64,000 nucleotides of DNA from Weissella confusa (GCA_001436895.1 JQAY01000001.1:76776-140775), one strand, 5' to 3'; positions 15,814 through 25,030 are shown, numbered from the stretch's first letter. Translations and numbers: made by a program. The notes: generated by a model not told the origin, from the sequence alone.

Positions 15814-17364
15814 ATGCAGGTTTCTATTATTTCGACTTCTGATGTCCACGGTTATTTTCGAGCTGATGATTTCCGTCGACCATTACAAAATGATGGGTTG
15901 GGTTTGACCCGCGCAGCGACAGTTATTGAAACGTTGCGTGAACAAGCTGCTCCAGAAGATGTCATCATTACAATTGAAAACGGTGATTTTATTCAAGGGT
16001 CACCATTAACGAATTACATTGAAAAAGTCGATCAATCAGCGGTGAGTTTGTACGATGACTTGGCCGAAACGATTGGTTATGATGTGCGCATTTTGGGTAA
16101 TCACGAATTTAATTACGGACGTGATTATCTTGAACGCGTTTTAGGACAAAACGATTTGTTGCTGAATGCCAATGTGTTGGACGAAACAAGTGGTGAGGCG
16201 TTCATTGGTCATCCATACACGATTATTGAACGTGGTGGGGTGAAGGTCGGTGTCATCGGATTGATTACCAAGTACGTGTCGAATTGGGAGCAACCCGCTA
16301 ACATCCATGGGTTAACGTTTGCTGACCCGGTCGAAGTCGCAACACGTTATGTTGACGAATTGCGCCCACAAGTGGATGTGCTGGTATTGGCTTATCACGG
16401 CGGGTTTGCTGAAGATTTGGAGACTGGTGAACCGTTGGAAAGTTTGACGGGTGAAAATCAGGGCTACCAATTGCTACAAATCCCAGGTGTTGATGCGGTT
16501 GTGACTGGTCACCAACATCGTACCCTGGCAGCGGTTATCAATCATGTTGCGACAACGCAGCCTGGCTATCGCGCTGATCAAGTTGGTTTGATGACGCTTA
16601 CGTTGAATGACGAACACCAAATTACCAACCGTGACGCCCAATTGATTGCCACAGCGGTGTTCCCTGAGAATGATGCGGTGAAGGCAGTTGTTGAACCAGT
16701 TCACGTGGCAACGAACCACTGGCTTGATACGGCAGTCGGTCATGTTGGTCACAACATGCAAGTAACGAATCACTTTGAGGCTCGTTTGCACAGCCACCCA
16801 TTTATCGCCTTGGTTAACCAAGTGCAAATGGATGCGACACAAACGACGATTGCTAACACGGCGTTGTTTAACAACGAAGTGAAGGGATTGGCTGATGAAG
16901 TGACGTTGCGTGACATCATGACGAATTATATTTATCCAAATACGTTAGTTGTCGAAAAGTTGACGGGGCAAGATATTAAAGATGCGCTTGAAGTGAACGC
17001 GCGCTACTTTGTCTTGGATGATAATGGTCAACCAACCGTTAACCCAGCGTTTTTGGAGCCCAAGGTCGAACACTATAACTATGATGTTTGGAGCGGGATT
17101 GATTACACCTTTGATTTGCGCCGTCGTGAAGGTGAGCGCGTGATTGAAGTGCTTGTTGATGGTGAGCCGATTGATTTGGCCGGTGAATACGAAGTTGCAA
17201 TGAATAACTACCGTGCGGGTGGTGCAGGTAACTTTGCATCCTTCTCACTGGATAAAGTGGTTCGTGAAGTGCAACGAGAAACGGCCGATTTGATTGGTGA
17301 TTACATTATGAGTCACCCAGATATTAAGATTGACCAACCAACGAATTTCCATGTGATTTATTAA
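15814..17364 (+). CDS. 5'-nucleotidase / 2',3'-cyclic phosphodiesterase family metallophosphatase
   Basis: A 516-residue two-domain hydrolase. The N-terminal calcineurin-like domain carries the dimetal motifs TSDVHGY, NGDFIQGSP, GNHEFNYG and TGHQHR; the C-terminal substrate domain has NYRAGGAGNFASF and VWSGIDYTFDL, matching UshA/YfkN-type nucleotidases. There is no signal peptide or anchor, so it is cytoplasmic. It probably releases phosphate and nucleosides from nucleotides or related organophosphates. Its place right after the PhnDCEE importer suggests that it processes the imported compound; this is inferred. Ribosome binding site AAAGGAG. Confidence 0.88.
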   Translation: MQVSIISTSDVHGYFRADDFRRPLQNDGLGLTRAATVIETLREQAAPEDVIITIENGDFIQGSPLTNYIEKVDQSAVSLYDDLAETIGYDVRILGNHEFNYGRDYLERVLGQNDLLLNANVLDETSGEAFIGHPYTIIERGGVKVGVIGLITKYVSNWEQPANIHGLTFADPVEVATRYVDELRPQVDVLVLAYHGGFAEDLETGEPLESLTGENQGYQLLQIPGVDAVVTGHQHRTLAAVINHVATTQPGYRADQVGLMTLTLNDEHQITNRDAQLIATAVFPENDAVKAVVEPVHVATNHWLDTAVGHVGHNMQVTNHFEARLHSHPFIALVNQVQMDATQTTIANTALFNNEVKGLADEVTLRDIMTNYIYPNTLVVEKLTGQDIKDALEVNARYFVLDDNGQPTVNPAFLEPKVEHYNYDVWSGIDYTFDLRRREGERVIEVLVDGEPIDLAGEYEVAMNNYRAGGAGNFASFSLDKVVREVQRETADLIGDYIMSHPDIKIDQPTNFHVIY

Positions 17365-17368
17365 AAAC

Positions 17369-17408
17369 AAAGCCGGTTTCGTCTATGTGTAGACGAAACC
17401 GGCTTTTT
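17369..17408. terminator. Bidirectional terminator, nucleotidase / msrA
   Basis: Perfect 17-bp stem AAAGCCGGTTTCGTCTA with its complement, four-base loop, T tract on the plus side and A-rich flank on the minus side. Confidence 0.9.
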
Positions 17409-17410
17409 AG

Positions 17411-17935
17411 CTAGTCTTTATCCGACCAATATTTCTTTTGGTAGGCTTTACGTGGCATCATCATCATGTACTCACGCAAAGGGTTCTTCTTATAGAATTG
17501 TTGATGTTCTTCTTCGGCATCGTAAAACGGCTTGGCGTCTTCAATGCTTGTAACGATTGGTGCGTCGAAACGACCAGAATCATTTAAGGCGCGCTTTGAC
17601 GCCTCGGCAATTTGTCGTTGCTCATCATTTGCTACGAAAATCACTGGGCGGTAGCTGTCGCCACGGTCGGCAAATTGGCCCATGGCATCTGTCGGGTCGG
17701 CAAGCTGCCAATATAGTTCAACCAGATCACTGTATGAAACGATATCATCATCGAACCAAATTTTAACGGCTTCTGTGTGGCCAGTCTGGTGTGATACAAC
17801 CTGTGCATAGGTTGGGTTGGCGACGAAACCGCCAGTGTAACCTGAACGCACCTTTTGGATGCCAGCCATGCTCTCAAATGGTTCGACCATGCACCAGAAA
17901 CATCCACCTGCGAAAATTGCTGTTTGAATTGCCAT
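17411..17935 (-). CDS. msrA: Peptide methionine-S-sulfoxide reductase
   Basis: Repairs methionine-S-sulfoxide in oxidised proteins in the cytoplasm. The 174-residue protein has the catalytic [12 protein letters not shown] (C12 nucleophile), [22 protein letters not shown] and the conserved [14 protein letters not shown]. These motif cysteines are the only ones, in line with the cysteine poverty of the window. No C-terminal resolving cysteine is present, so C15 or an external thiol must serve. Ribosome binding site GGAGGGG. The MsrB partner is encoded separately at 36366-36803. Confidence 0.95.
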   Translation of the reverse strand: MAIQTAIFAGGCFWCMVEPFESMAGIQKVRSGYTGGFVANPTYAQVVSHQTGHTEAVKIWFDDDIVSYSDLVELYWQLADPTDAMGQFADRGDSYRPVIFVANDEQRQIAEASKRALNDSGRFDAPIVTSIEDAKPFYDAEEEHQQFYKKNPLREYMMMMPRKAYQKKYWSDKD

Positions 17936-18077
17936 ATTGTTCCCCTCCGTTTGGTTCTTATTCTACTCAGTTGGTGCAAAAACAAAAGCAATATTTCAAG
18001 ACTTTCCCTTGAAAAATCGTTATTGCAACTTTTTTGGTTATAATAATGACTGACAAAAGTTAAGTGAGGACAGAGAA

Positions 18078-18356
18078 ATGGGTATTACACTTCAAATTGA
18101 TGACGCGATGGTTACTTCAATGGCAGAAACGATTCGCAAGAGTATTCCACGTATTGCGCGTGCGAATGAGCAAATGATTTTGTCAGCGCCAGAGTTATCA
18201 GAGCGCTTGCCAAAGTTGTCAGCTTTGCCTGATGATGAATTGGTACGTGGTTACTTGCAATTCCTATTCATGTCAATGAATGATACGAAGATGTTGCTGG
18301 ACCGTGCTTACGTCGATCTATTTTTGACGTCACAACTAGCAACGGTTATTTACTGA
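18078..18356 (+). CDS. Small helical protein of unknown function
   Basis: A 92-residue, probably all-helical protein without signal peptide, TM segment or cysteine. Preceded by a TATAAT at 18039-18044 and a GTGAGGA ribosome binding site, and followed by its own terminator, so it is a genuine monocistronic gene. The size and helical pattern resemble bacteriocin-immunity proteins but I see no specific motif, and no bacteriocin gene is nearby. Unknown. Confidence 0.7.
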   Translation: MGITLQIDDAMVTSMAETIRKSIPRIARANEQMILSAPELSERLPKLSALPDDELVRGYLQFLFMSMNDTKMLLDRAYVDLFLTSQLATVIY

Positions 18357-18365
18357 GAAACTCTT

Positions 18366-18392
18366 AAAGCCACGCGTTTGCGTGGCTTTTTT
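18366..18392 (+). terminator. Terminator after the 92-residue gene
   Basis: AAGCCACGC/GCGTGGCTT stem, GTTT loop, T6. Confidence 0.9.
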
Positions 18393-18426
18393 GTAAGTGG
18401 TACGTGTAAAATAAAGTAGACTGAAA

Positions 18427-18515
18427 ACGTCGGAGGTTTTAGACCTCCGACGTGACCAAGTCGCCCTTATCAGGTGCGTCTTTGGTCTTACCCCTGACTT
18501 TAGTCAGGGGTTTTA
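18427..18515 (+). ncRNA. Three-hairpin element of unknown nature upstream of map
   Basis: Three adjacent stems: A, perfect 11 bp (18427-18437 with 18443-18453); B, GACCAA/TTGGTC (18454-18459 with 18482-18487) enclosing a G+C-rich inner stem; C, perfect 9 bp ACCCCTGAC/GTCAGGGGT (18490-18498 with 18503-18511) ending in TTTT. A preceding terminator ends at 18392, so this is a separate element. It could be a small RNA, a leader of map with its own terminator, or the structured right end of an IS605/TnpB-type element (omega RNA-like remnant). No transposase ORF is present. Confidence 0.5.
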
Positions 18516-18566
18516 GAGCAACAGCTGCTGTGATAAAAAACATAAGATTAGTGAAGAGAGATTATT

Positions 18567-19349
18567 ATGATTACGATTAAGTCACCTCGTGAGATAGAGG
18601 GAATGCGTAAGTCTGGGGCAATCATTGCCGGTATGCACCAAGGACTACGCGATATTATTAAGCCAGGTATTTCAACCTGGGAGATTGAAGAATTTAGTCG
18701 CCAATACATTGAGAGTCACGGCGGACGTGCTGCGCAAATCGGCTTTGAAGGCTATGAATACGCCACGACCGTTTCAGTGAATGAAGAGGTTGCGCACGCG
18801 TTTCCACGTAAGGCACTTTTCCTTAAGGAAGGGGACATCGTCACAGTTGATACGGTGGTTGAATTGGATGGTTATTATTCAGATTCAGCTTGGACGTATG
18901 CCGTTGGTGAAGTCTCACCTGAAGCCCAACGCTTGATGGATGTTGCCAAAGAAGCAATGTACATCGGCATTGAACAAGCACAAGTTGGTAACCGTTTGGG
19001 TGATATTGGGGCTGCCATCAACGCCTTTGTTGAAGATGAAAACGGCTATGGTAATGTCCGTGATTATGTTGGTCACGGTATTCAACCTACGATGCACGAA
19101 GATCCAAATGTGTTCCACTATGGTGTTGCGGGGCGTGGCCTACGCTTGAAGCCTGGTATGACAATTACGATTGAGCCGATGGTTAACATGGGAACGTGGG
19201 AAGTTGAAACGTCTGAAGAAGATGGTTGGACGGTGACGACGTTGGATGGCTCATGGTCAGCTCAATACGAGCACGTGATTGCAATTACGGAAGAGGGTCC
19301 AAAGATTTTGACAAGTCAGGATCCTGAATTCGATGCAAAGTATCTATAA
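18567..19349 (+). CDS. map: Type I methionine aminopeptidase
   Basis: Removes the initiator methionine from nascent proteins. The 260-residue enzyme has the catalytic His in VSVNEEVAHAFP, the dimetal ligands Asp and Asp in VDTVVELDGYYSDSAW, His in GHGIQPTMHEDP, Glu in TIEPMVNM and Glu in QYEHVIAI. The usual cysteine before the first motif (VCVSVN in many homologues) is Thr here. The gene follows the three-hairpin element and precedes, by 18 bp, a membrane protein gene likely on the same transcript. Confidence 0.94.
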   Translation: MITIKSPREIEGMRKSGAIIAGMHQGLRDIIKPGISTWEIEEFSRQYIESHGGRAAQIGFEGYEYATTVSVNEEVAHAFPRKALFLKEGDIVTVDTVVELDGYYSDSAWTYAVGEVSPEAQRLMDVAKEAMYIGIEQAQVGNRLGDIGAAINAFVEDENGYGNVRDYVGHGIQPTMHEDPNVFHYGVAGRGLRLKPGMTITIEPMVNMGTWEVETSEEDGWTVTTLDGSWSAQYEHVIAITEEGPKILTSQDPEFDAKYL

Positions 19350-19367
19350 TTTGCAGGAGGTAAATCC

Positions 19368-20156
19368 ATGACTGGTCAAGAATGGGAAGATAAATTCCGC
19401 AAAGAACATGGGCGCGTTGCGCGCCGTGAAGAATATCGTGCAGCTGCTGCACGTAATTTTGAACCTGAAGAGGCACCGGTAGTAGCGCCAGTTGCGCCAG
19501 CGCCCAAAGTAGTTGCGAAAAAATCTAGTGGTAAGAGCAAGCGAGCGCTGTTCTTGTTGTTGGCTGTCGTAGTTGCTATTGTGGCTGGTGCGATGACATA
19601 CAAGTTGACGCACTCTAAGTCTGACAATGGCACAGCTAAGGTTGCATCGTCAGCCAAGTCAGTTTCAAAGGCCACAACAAACAAGGCTTCAAGTGCTGTT
19701 TCTTCTTCAAGTAGTAGTTCAAGCTCATCAAGCGCTAGCTCATCAAGTTCAACCAAGGCGTCGGACTTTTCAGGTAGCACACCTGGTGTTGTTGCAACGG
19801 ACTTAAGCCGTACTGACCGTGCAAAGATTATTGCGCAGGTTGTTATGTCGGGATATAACAAGCCGGCCACTGATGTAAACGGCATTACAGCCGGAACGGT
19901 TGGCGGTGTTGGATCTGGTAAAGGAAGCTTGCACCTTGGCGTTGGTGTAAACGGTATTGGTGTGCAATATTCATTGACTGGGGATGGCGGTGTGAGCCAA
20001 ATTACAGGTCGTTATAGCGGCGGTAATGGCGACGGCATGCACGACTTCTCTATCGATGTTAATGATTGGTTGGCAAACCACGACCTTGATGCGGTGCGCC
20101 AAGCGTTTGGAGACGTGACGGTTACCGATCAAAACGTGAGCGCGATGGGTGACTAA
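19368..20156 (+). CDS. Type II membrane protein with Ser-rich linker, unknown function
   Basis: A 262-residue protein: a charged cytoplasmic tail (1-63) with Ala/Pro-rich part, a TM helix (about 64-83, RALFLLLAVVVAIVAGAMTY), a low-complexity Ser linker (about 100-140, runs of Ser codons) and an extracellular C-terminal domain of about 125 residues rich in Gly with repeated strand-like segments. The Ser linker suggests a wall-spanning stalk, possibly glycosylated. AGGAGG ribosome binding site, 18 bp after map. I do not recognise the C-terminal domain. Confidence 0.75.
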   Translation: MTGQEWEDKFRKEHGRVARREEYRAAAARNFEPEEAPVVAPVAPAPKVVAKKSSGKSKRALFLLLAVVVAIVAGAMTYKLTHSKSDNGTAKVASSAKSVSKATTNKASSAVSSSSSSSSSSSASSSSSTKASDFSGSTPGVVATDLSRTDRAKIIAQVVMSGYNKPATDVNGITAGTVGGVGSGKGSLHLGVGVNGIGVQYSLTGDGGVSQITGRYSGGNGDGMHDFSIDVNDWLANHDLDAVRQAFGDVTVTDQNVSAMGD

Positions 20157-20176
20157 AAATTAGTTAACTTTTTAGC

Positions 20177-20205
20177 TTGCGTGATTGTACAAAACCACGT
20201 ATAGT
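20177..20205 (+). promoter_or_regulatory. Promoter of metK
   Basis: TTGCGT (20177-20182), 17-bp spacer, TATAGT (20200-20205), about 35 bases before the riboswitch. Confidence 0.55.
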
Positions 20206-20240
20206 AATTTAGGTATTAAAAAGTAAATAAATTCGACTTT

Positions 20241-20383
20241 CCTATCGAGAGTTCAGGGAGGGACTAGACCCTTTGATCTGACGCCAACTTACCCGTTTCG
20301 GGCGATGTGGTACTTTCTAGCAGATAGGCGCATATCGACTGAACCCCGACATGCCGCCTACGAGTGGTATGTCGGGGTTATTT
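20241..20383 (+). promoter_or_regulatory. SAM-I (S-box)-like riboswitch with terminator, controlling metK
   Basis: P1 is CCTATC (20241-20246) with GATAGG (20323-20328). Inside lie GAGAG, GGGAGGGAC...CCC with UGAU, then GCCAAC and GUGGUAC, which parallel the S-box core (GAGGGA, UGA, GCAACC, GGUGC) but deviate in several positions. The expression platform is a 14-bp terminator (20342-20379) and a likely antiterminator pairing TAGGCG (20325-20330) with CGCCTA (20355-20360), which competes with P1. SAM binding should favour the terminator. Call rests on core motifs plus the metK context; the variant could belong to the SAM-I/IV clan. Confidence 0.78.
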
Positions 20384-20422
20384 AATTTCACAAGAGTTTT
20401 TTATTTTAGGAGATTAGATTAT

Positions 20423-21616
20423 ATGTCAGAAAAGCGTTTGTTCACGTCAGAATCAGTTTCAGAAGGACACCCAGATAAGGTTTCAGACCAAATCTCAGAT
20501 GCCATTTTGGATGCCGTTTTGGCTGAAGATCCACAAGCACGTACGGCCATTGAGACGTCAGTAACGACAGGTTACGTTAACGTCTTCGGTGAGATGTCAA
20601 CGACGGCCTACGTTAACATTAACGAAATTGTTCGTAACACATTGAAGCGCATCGGTTACGATGACAAGGAAGCTGGTTTCTTGGCTGACGATATCCACGT
20701 TGGGGTAACGTTGGACGAGCAATCACCTGACATTGCGCAAGGTGTTGACTCAGCTATTGAGCACCGTGAAGACGGTGGTGTTGATCCATTGGACCAAATC
20801 GGTGCCGGTGACCAAGGTTTGATGTTTGGTTTCGCTACGAACGAAACGGACGAATACTTGCCATTGTCAGTTGTTTTGTCACACAAGTTGGTTAAGAAGC
20901 AAGCTGACGTGCGCCGTTCAGGTGAGTTGTCATACTTGTTGCCTGACGCTAAGGCGCAAGTGACGGTTGAATTGGACGAAAACGACAAGCCAATCCGTAT
21001 CGACGCTGTCGTTTTGTCAACGCAACACCGTGAGTCAGTCTCATTGGAGCAATTGCGTGCCGATGTTCGTAAGCACATCATCGACCCAGTTTTGCCAGCC
21101 GACATGGTTGACGACGAGACGCGTTACTACATCAACCCAACTGGCCGCTTCGTAATCGGAGGACCTAAGGGTGATGCCGGTATGACTGGTCGTAAGATCA
21201 TCGTTGATACGTACGGTGGATACGCTCGTCACGGTGGTGGTGCCTTCTCAGGAAAGGATGCAACCAAGGTTGACCGTTCAGCTGCCTACGCAACGCGTCA
21301 CATCGCTAAGAACATCGTTGCAGCTGGTTTGGCCGAGAAGGTTGAAATCCAAGTTGCCTACGCTATTGGTGTGGCAAAGCCAGTTTCAGTTAACGTCAAC
21401 ACGTTCGGTACGGGTAAGGTTTCTGATGACGAATTGGTAGCCGCAATCCGCGACTTGTTCGAGTTGCGTCCAGCCGGAATCATCGAGGACTTGGACTTGC
21501 GCAAGCCTCGTTACGAAGCAACTGCCGCTTACGGTCACTTCGGTCGTCCTGAATTGGACTTGCCATGGGAGCGTTTGGATAAGGTTGATGCTTTGAAGGC
21601 ATACTTTAACAAGTAA
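20423..21616 (+). CDS. metK: S-adenosylmethionine synthetase
   Basis: Makes SAM from methionine and ATP. The 397-residue protein has the family motifs [30 protein letters not shown] and [19 protein letters not shown]. Where homologues have cysteines (GYACNET, ACRYVAKN) this protein has Thr/Ala. The real start is ATG 20423 with AGGAG upstream; the ATG at 20351 lies inside the riboswitch terminator and is not used. Codon use is strongly biased, as for a highly expressed gene. Regulated by the SAM-sensing leader directly upstream. Confidence 0.96.
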   Translation: MSEKRLFTSESVSEGHPDKVSDQISDAILDAVLAEDPQARTAIETSVTTGYVNVFGEMSTTAYVNINEIVRNTLKRIGYDDKEAGFLADDIHVGVTLDEQSPDIAQGVDSAIEHREDGGVDPLDQIGAGDQGLMFGFATNETDEYLPLSVVLSHKLVKKQADVRRSGELSYLLPDAKAQVTVELDENDKPIRIDAVVLSTQHRESVSLEQLRADVRKHIIDPVLPADMVDDETRYYINPTGRFVIGGPKGDAGMTGRKIIVDTYGGYARHGGGAFSGKDATKVDRSAAYATRHIAKNIVAAGLAEKVEIQVAYAIGVAKPVSVNVNTFGTGKVSDDELVAAIRDLFELRPAGIIEDLDLRKPRYEATAAYGHFGRPELDLPWERLDKVDALKAYFNK

Positions 21617-21629
21617 TAGATAATGATAG

Positions 21630-21666
21630 AAGCGTTGTGAGTCTTAGGACTTGCAACGCTTTTTTC
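21630..21666 (+). terminator. Terminator after metK
   Basis: AAGCGTTG/CAACGCTT stem extended by AGTC/GACT, then T6. Confidence 0.85.
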
Positions 21667-21854
21667 TTCCGGGAATTTTCTTTTATTCTACTGAATGAAT
21701 CAGTAAATATAGAGTATGTAAATGATTACTAAATGAAATGCCGAAGTGATAGAATGTATATAAATAAAGACGTTATTGAGATTTAAGAGTAATAATCTTA
21801 GATTAAATGGGATGTTGATTTGGGGATTGTTAAGGTTGTTGAGGAGGAAATGAA
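21667..21854. other. AT-rich left boundary of the defence island
   Basis: No gene is seen. Base composition drops sharply compared with metK. The strong ribosome binding site GAGGAGG of the SIR2-like gene lies at 21841-21847. No clear repeat or integrase marks the boundary. Confidence 0.4.
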
Positions 21855-22893
21855 ATGGCTGATTCGCAAAAAATAGACGACAAATTATTAGTGCGAGAAA
21901 TTAGAAAACTTATGATTACGAAGCAACTTAATTTTTTTAATTGGTTCAGGTGCTTCGGCTAAATCTATTGGATTAATGCGTGATTTCAATGACGATGACG
22001 AAACTGGTAAAACTGCAAATGAACAATTGGAAGACAAGGTTAAAGAAATTAGTCGAAAGATTTTGCGGGATACTTACGGACTTTCAGGCGAAGAGTCTAT
22101 CCGAGAAAATCTTGATGATTATATTCAATTTTTGAAGTCAGTAATTGATGTTATTAATTTGTCCAATTCAAGGCAAACACCCAAATCCGTAAATCTATTT
22201 ACCACTAATTATGATTTATATATTGAAAAAGCCGTCGACGAATTGATTGGAACAAGACGATTTGTTTTTAATGACGGAGCGAATGGATATTTTAAGCGAG
22301 TGCTTGAAAGTTCCAACTATAATCGTGTGGTGTCATATAAAGGATTGAACGACAACTATATTAGTGAAATCCCATCAGTCTCGCTGATAAAGCCTCATGG
22401 GTCGATGAATTGGTTCGAAATGAATGAGACTATTATAATCGGAAGTGAAGTGGCCGAAACGCCTAAAATTGTAAAACCAACTGGGGTAGAGGAAAAAGAT
22501 ACGTATCTTGATAACCATTATTATGAAATGCTTCGGGTCTTTCAGTTGGAACTGGATAAACCGCAGTCAGTGTTGTTTATAATTGGCTTTTCTTTCCAAG
22601 ACCAACATATTGGCAAAATGGTGAAACGTGCTTTACAAAATCCGGAAATATTGATTATTGCTTTTGGATATTTAGACGGGGATGAACAAGCATATCTTTC
22701 TAATCTGAATATTGAGGTCAATAAGGTTCCTAAAAATTTGAGGATATACACCCCTAAGGATTTTGCTGATAATCATTTGTCTAAGCATGAAAATACATCT
22801 GGAGAAGTGTATCAAAGTTTTGAATTACCAAATTTGACGGACATTATTAATGGAGCTTCTGAGGAGGATTTGAAAGATGATAAATCCAAGTAA
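21855..22893 (+). pseudogene. SIR2-like (NADase) gene disrupted by a one-base frameshift
   Basis: Partner of the HerA gene below in a SIR2-HerA type anti-phage system, in which the SIR2 domain degrades NAD+. Starting from ATG 21855 (ribosome binding site GAGGAGG) the reading frame stops after 35 codons at 21962. A T7 run at 21932-21938 is the cause: with T6 the frame continues as QLNFLIGSGASAKSIGLMRD, the SIR2 NAD-binding loop, and gives about 345 residues with TTNYD, LIKPHGSMNWF and IIGFSFQDQHI, all SIR2_2 hallmarks. Without repair, translation from ATG 21976 yields 305 residues lacking the NAD-binding loop. This could be a true mutation, phase variation, or a sequencing error. Low GC suggests transfer. 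Confidence 0.85.
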
Positions 22894-24724
22894 GAAGTTA
22901 GGGGTGATTGTTGGCGTTGATGGTAGTGTCTCGCAAGTAGGTATGTATTCCATGTCAAATGATTCTCAACTACTTTGGTATGGAGATGTATTAACCGGGC
23001 CCAAAATTGGAGCCTTTCTAACAATCAACCAAAATGATGTAAAAATAATTGCTACCGTTTCAAGTGAAAAAGTAATTGATCAACAGAACACGGTGAGAAG
23101 TATAGAATTTGATAATCGTTTTCACAAGGATTCAATCAATCGTGTGATTACTCTTAAGACAAAAGGCGTTATCGAGGATGATGAATTTCAAGTTACAAGC
23201 CAATATGTGCCAATGGTGGGTAACGAGGTTACGTTGACTACCAAAGAAGAACTTGACTTAATTTTTGGGTTAGAGCCTGGTGAGAAATCAATTTACATTG
23301 GAAAATCACTCCTCGAAGGGCAACCGATAAACATACCCATCAATAAGTTTTTTGCATCTCACATTGGGATTTTTGGTAACACTGGCAGTGGGAAGTCGAA
23401 CACACTTCACAAGGTGTATTTGGAGTTGTTTAGAAGCCAATATAGAGATGCGATTTTGGAGTATTCTCAGTTTTTTGTGATTGATTTTAATGGTGAGTAT
23501 ACTGGCGATAGCACTTTTGGACTAGAGAAAAGCGACAAACGAATCTTTGAAATCGACACTCGTGCAGCAGACGCTGGACAAAAAATACCGATAAAGAAAT
23601 CCTATTTGTTTGATCCGGATATTTTGGCAATATTATTTGATGCTAGACCGGCGACTCAGGTGCCTTTTTTAAGAAACGCTTTGAGGACATTCAACAATAC
23701 CATTACGGATGCAAATGCGTTTGCCAAGCTTGAAATTGCGTTAATCGTTGCTATTCTAAAAGGCATGAAACAGGTTGGAAGTGATGCAAAAGATAACTGG
23801 ATTGCTGCTGCTGTTAATATGGGAGTGAACTCAGATTCATTAGCCAAATTAAAGACGCTTAAAACAAATCAATATCATAATGAATTAACCATCTCAACCT
23901 CACCATGGAAGACAAATATTAAAGCAGATGAGGAACCGACTGATGCGTTTATGGAAGAGTCTGGGTTGAATAATCTGAAAGAAGAGTTAGCGAGCTTGTA
24001 TGGGGCTGTTACACCTATTAATCAGCTTCGTTACTTCTTAGAATTTCAAAAAGTTTACGTCTCGGCTTGGAAGTCAACCAATATCGAATTCATTAATCCC
24101 TTGTTTCACCGCATTAAATCCGCCTTTGAAAGTCTAGAAAAGGTCGTGGAAATTAAAGAAAATTTGGATGGATGTTTTAAATCCATGAATATCATTTCAT
24201 TAGTGCATGCGAATCAAGAAATTACAAGATTAATTCCAATGCTTTTATCAAAAATGGAATACGATGAGCAAAAGTCAGTTGTTTCAGGAAGTGATGTATC
24301 CCAAACTAAGCATCTAATTATTGATGAAGCTCATAACATATTAAATGCTGACTACCGCAACAATGGAGATGATTGGCAAGATTATCGCTTGTCAGTGTTT
24401 GAGGAAATTATCAAAGAAGGACGCAAGTTTGGTTTTTATTTAACTCTGTCAAGCCAACGCCCAGCTGATATTTCATCAACGATTATGTCTCAGTTACATA
24501 ATTATCTTATTCATCGATTAGTGAATGAGAAAGATTTAAAAATGCTAGAAAATACGATGCCAACGCTTGATAGAAACTCTTATCAAATGATACCAAGTCT
24601 TGGAAAAGGAGAGGCCATTATCACAGGAAATGCAATGCAAGTTCCAATGTTTGTGAAAGTCGATAAAGAGGAAACGAATAGGCCGAAAAGTGACGACATT
24701 ATACTAACCCAACTTTGGACATAA
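22877..24724 (+). CDS. HerA-like DNA translocase/ATPase, defence partner of SIR2
   Basis: A 615-residue HerA/FtsK-superfamily ATPase. Residues 1-130 form an N-terminal HAS-like barrel region; GIFGNTGSGKSNT (Walker A, about 165-177) is followed by the HerA-typical FFVIDFNGEYTG, the Walker B HLIIDEAHNIL (about 480-490), and EGRKFGFYLTLSSQRPADIS with the sensor and arginine-finger region. It overlaps the SIR2-like frame by 17 bp and has GAGGAGG as ribosome binding site, so the pair is translationally coupled. In described SIR2-HerA systems both proteins form a large complex triggered by phage DNA. Intact here. AT-rich composition unlike flanking genes. Confidence 0.88.
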   Translation: MINPSKKLGVIVGVDGSVSQVGMYSMSNDSQLLWYGDVLTGPKIGAFLTINQNDVKIIATVSSEKVIDQQNTVRSIEFDNRFHKDSINRVITLKTKGVIEDDEFQVTSQYVPMVGNEVTLTTKEELDLIFGLEPGEKSIYIGKSLLEGQPINIPINKFFASHIGIFGNTGSGKSNTLHKVYLELFRSQYRDAILEYSQFFVIDFNGEYTGDSTFGLEKSDKRIFEIDTRAADAGQKIPIKKSYLFDPDILAILFDARPATQVPFLRNALRTFNNTITDANAFAKLEIALIVAILKGMKQVGSDAKDNWIAAAVNMGVNSDSLAKLKTLKTNQYHNELTISTSPWKTNIKADEEPTDAFMEESGLNNLKEELASLYGAVTPINQLRYFLEFQKVYVSAWKSTNIEFINPLFHRIKSAFESLEKVVEIKENLDGCFKSMNIISLVHANQEITRLIPMLLSKMEYDEQKSVVSGSDVSQTKHLIIDEAHNILNADYRNNGDDWQDYRLSVFEEIIKEGRKFGFYLTLSSQRPADISSTIMSQLHNYLIHRLVNEKDLKMLENTMPTLDRNSYQMIPSLGKGEAIITGNAMQVPMFVKVDKEETNRPKSDDIILTQLWT

Positions 24725-25030
24725 ATGGTTTGATTTCCTTCGAAATGTTGCGCGATAAGCTTTAAACTCACTTGTTAAGTTGTGGTGAACTTAACAAGAT
24801 GTATAAAAATATTCTGTTATTTTTTGGCTTTTGAATTCTCACACGGTATCCTTGAAAAAAGAATTACTGACGGACAACTAAAATTGCATAAGAGCAAAAC
24901 GATTGAAAATAAAAAGTCGTAAATAAGTCGCCAAGCGTGTTGGTTTTCCAACATGCCAGACAGCCTATTTACGACATTTTACGATGGCCCCTTACATGGG
25001 GGGACAAAGAGCAAGCTTCATGGCAAAATA
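24725..25030. other. 306-bp gap between HerA and Fic genes with two inverted repeats
   Basis: No gene is visible. 24771-24798 is a perfect 11-bp hairpin (CTTGTTAAGTT and complement, loop GTGGTG) without a T tail. 24916-24975 is a nested cruciform: GTCGTAAATA/TATTTACGAC outside, CGTGTTGG/CCAACATG inside with TTTT loop. Further on CCCC/GGGG (about 24988-25001) form a short stem. The second structure looks like a mobile-element remnant or an RNA element; purpose unknown. Confidence 0.5.

Noticed and set aside
19376-19885. 169-residue minus-strand ORF
   Set aside because: Lies entirely opposite the Ser-rich membrane protein; it is an antisense shadow of Ser codons.
20351-20422. Upstream in-frame ATG extending metK by 24 residues
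   Set aside because: It lies within the riboswitch terminator stem; ATG 20423 has a proper AGGAG site and matches MetK N termini.
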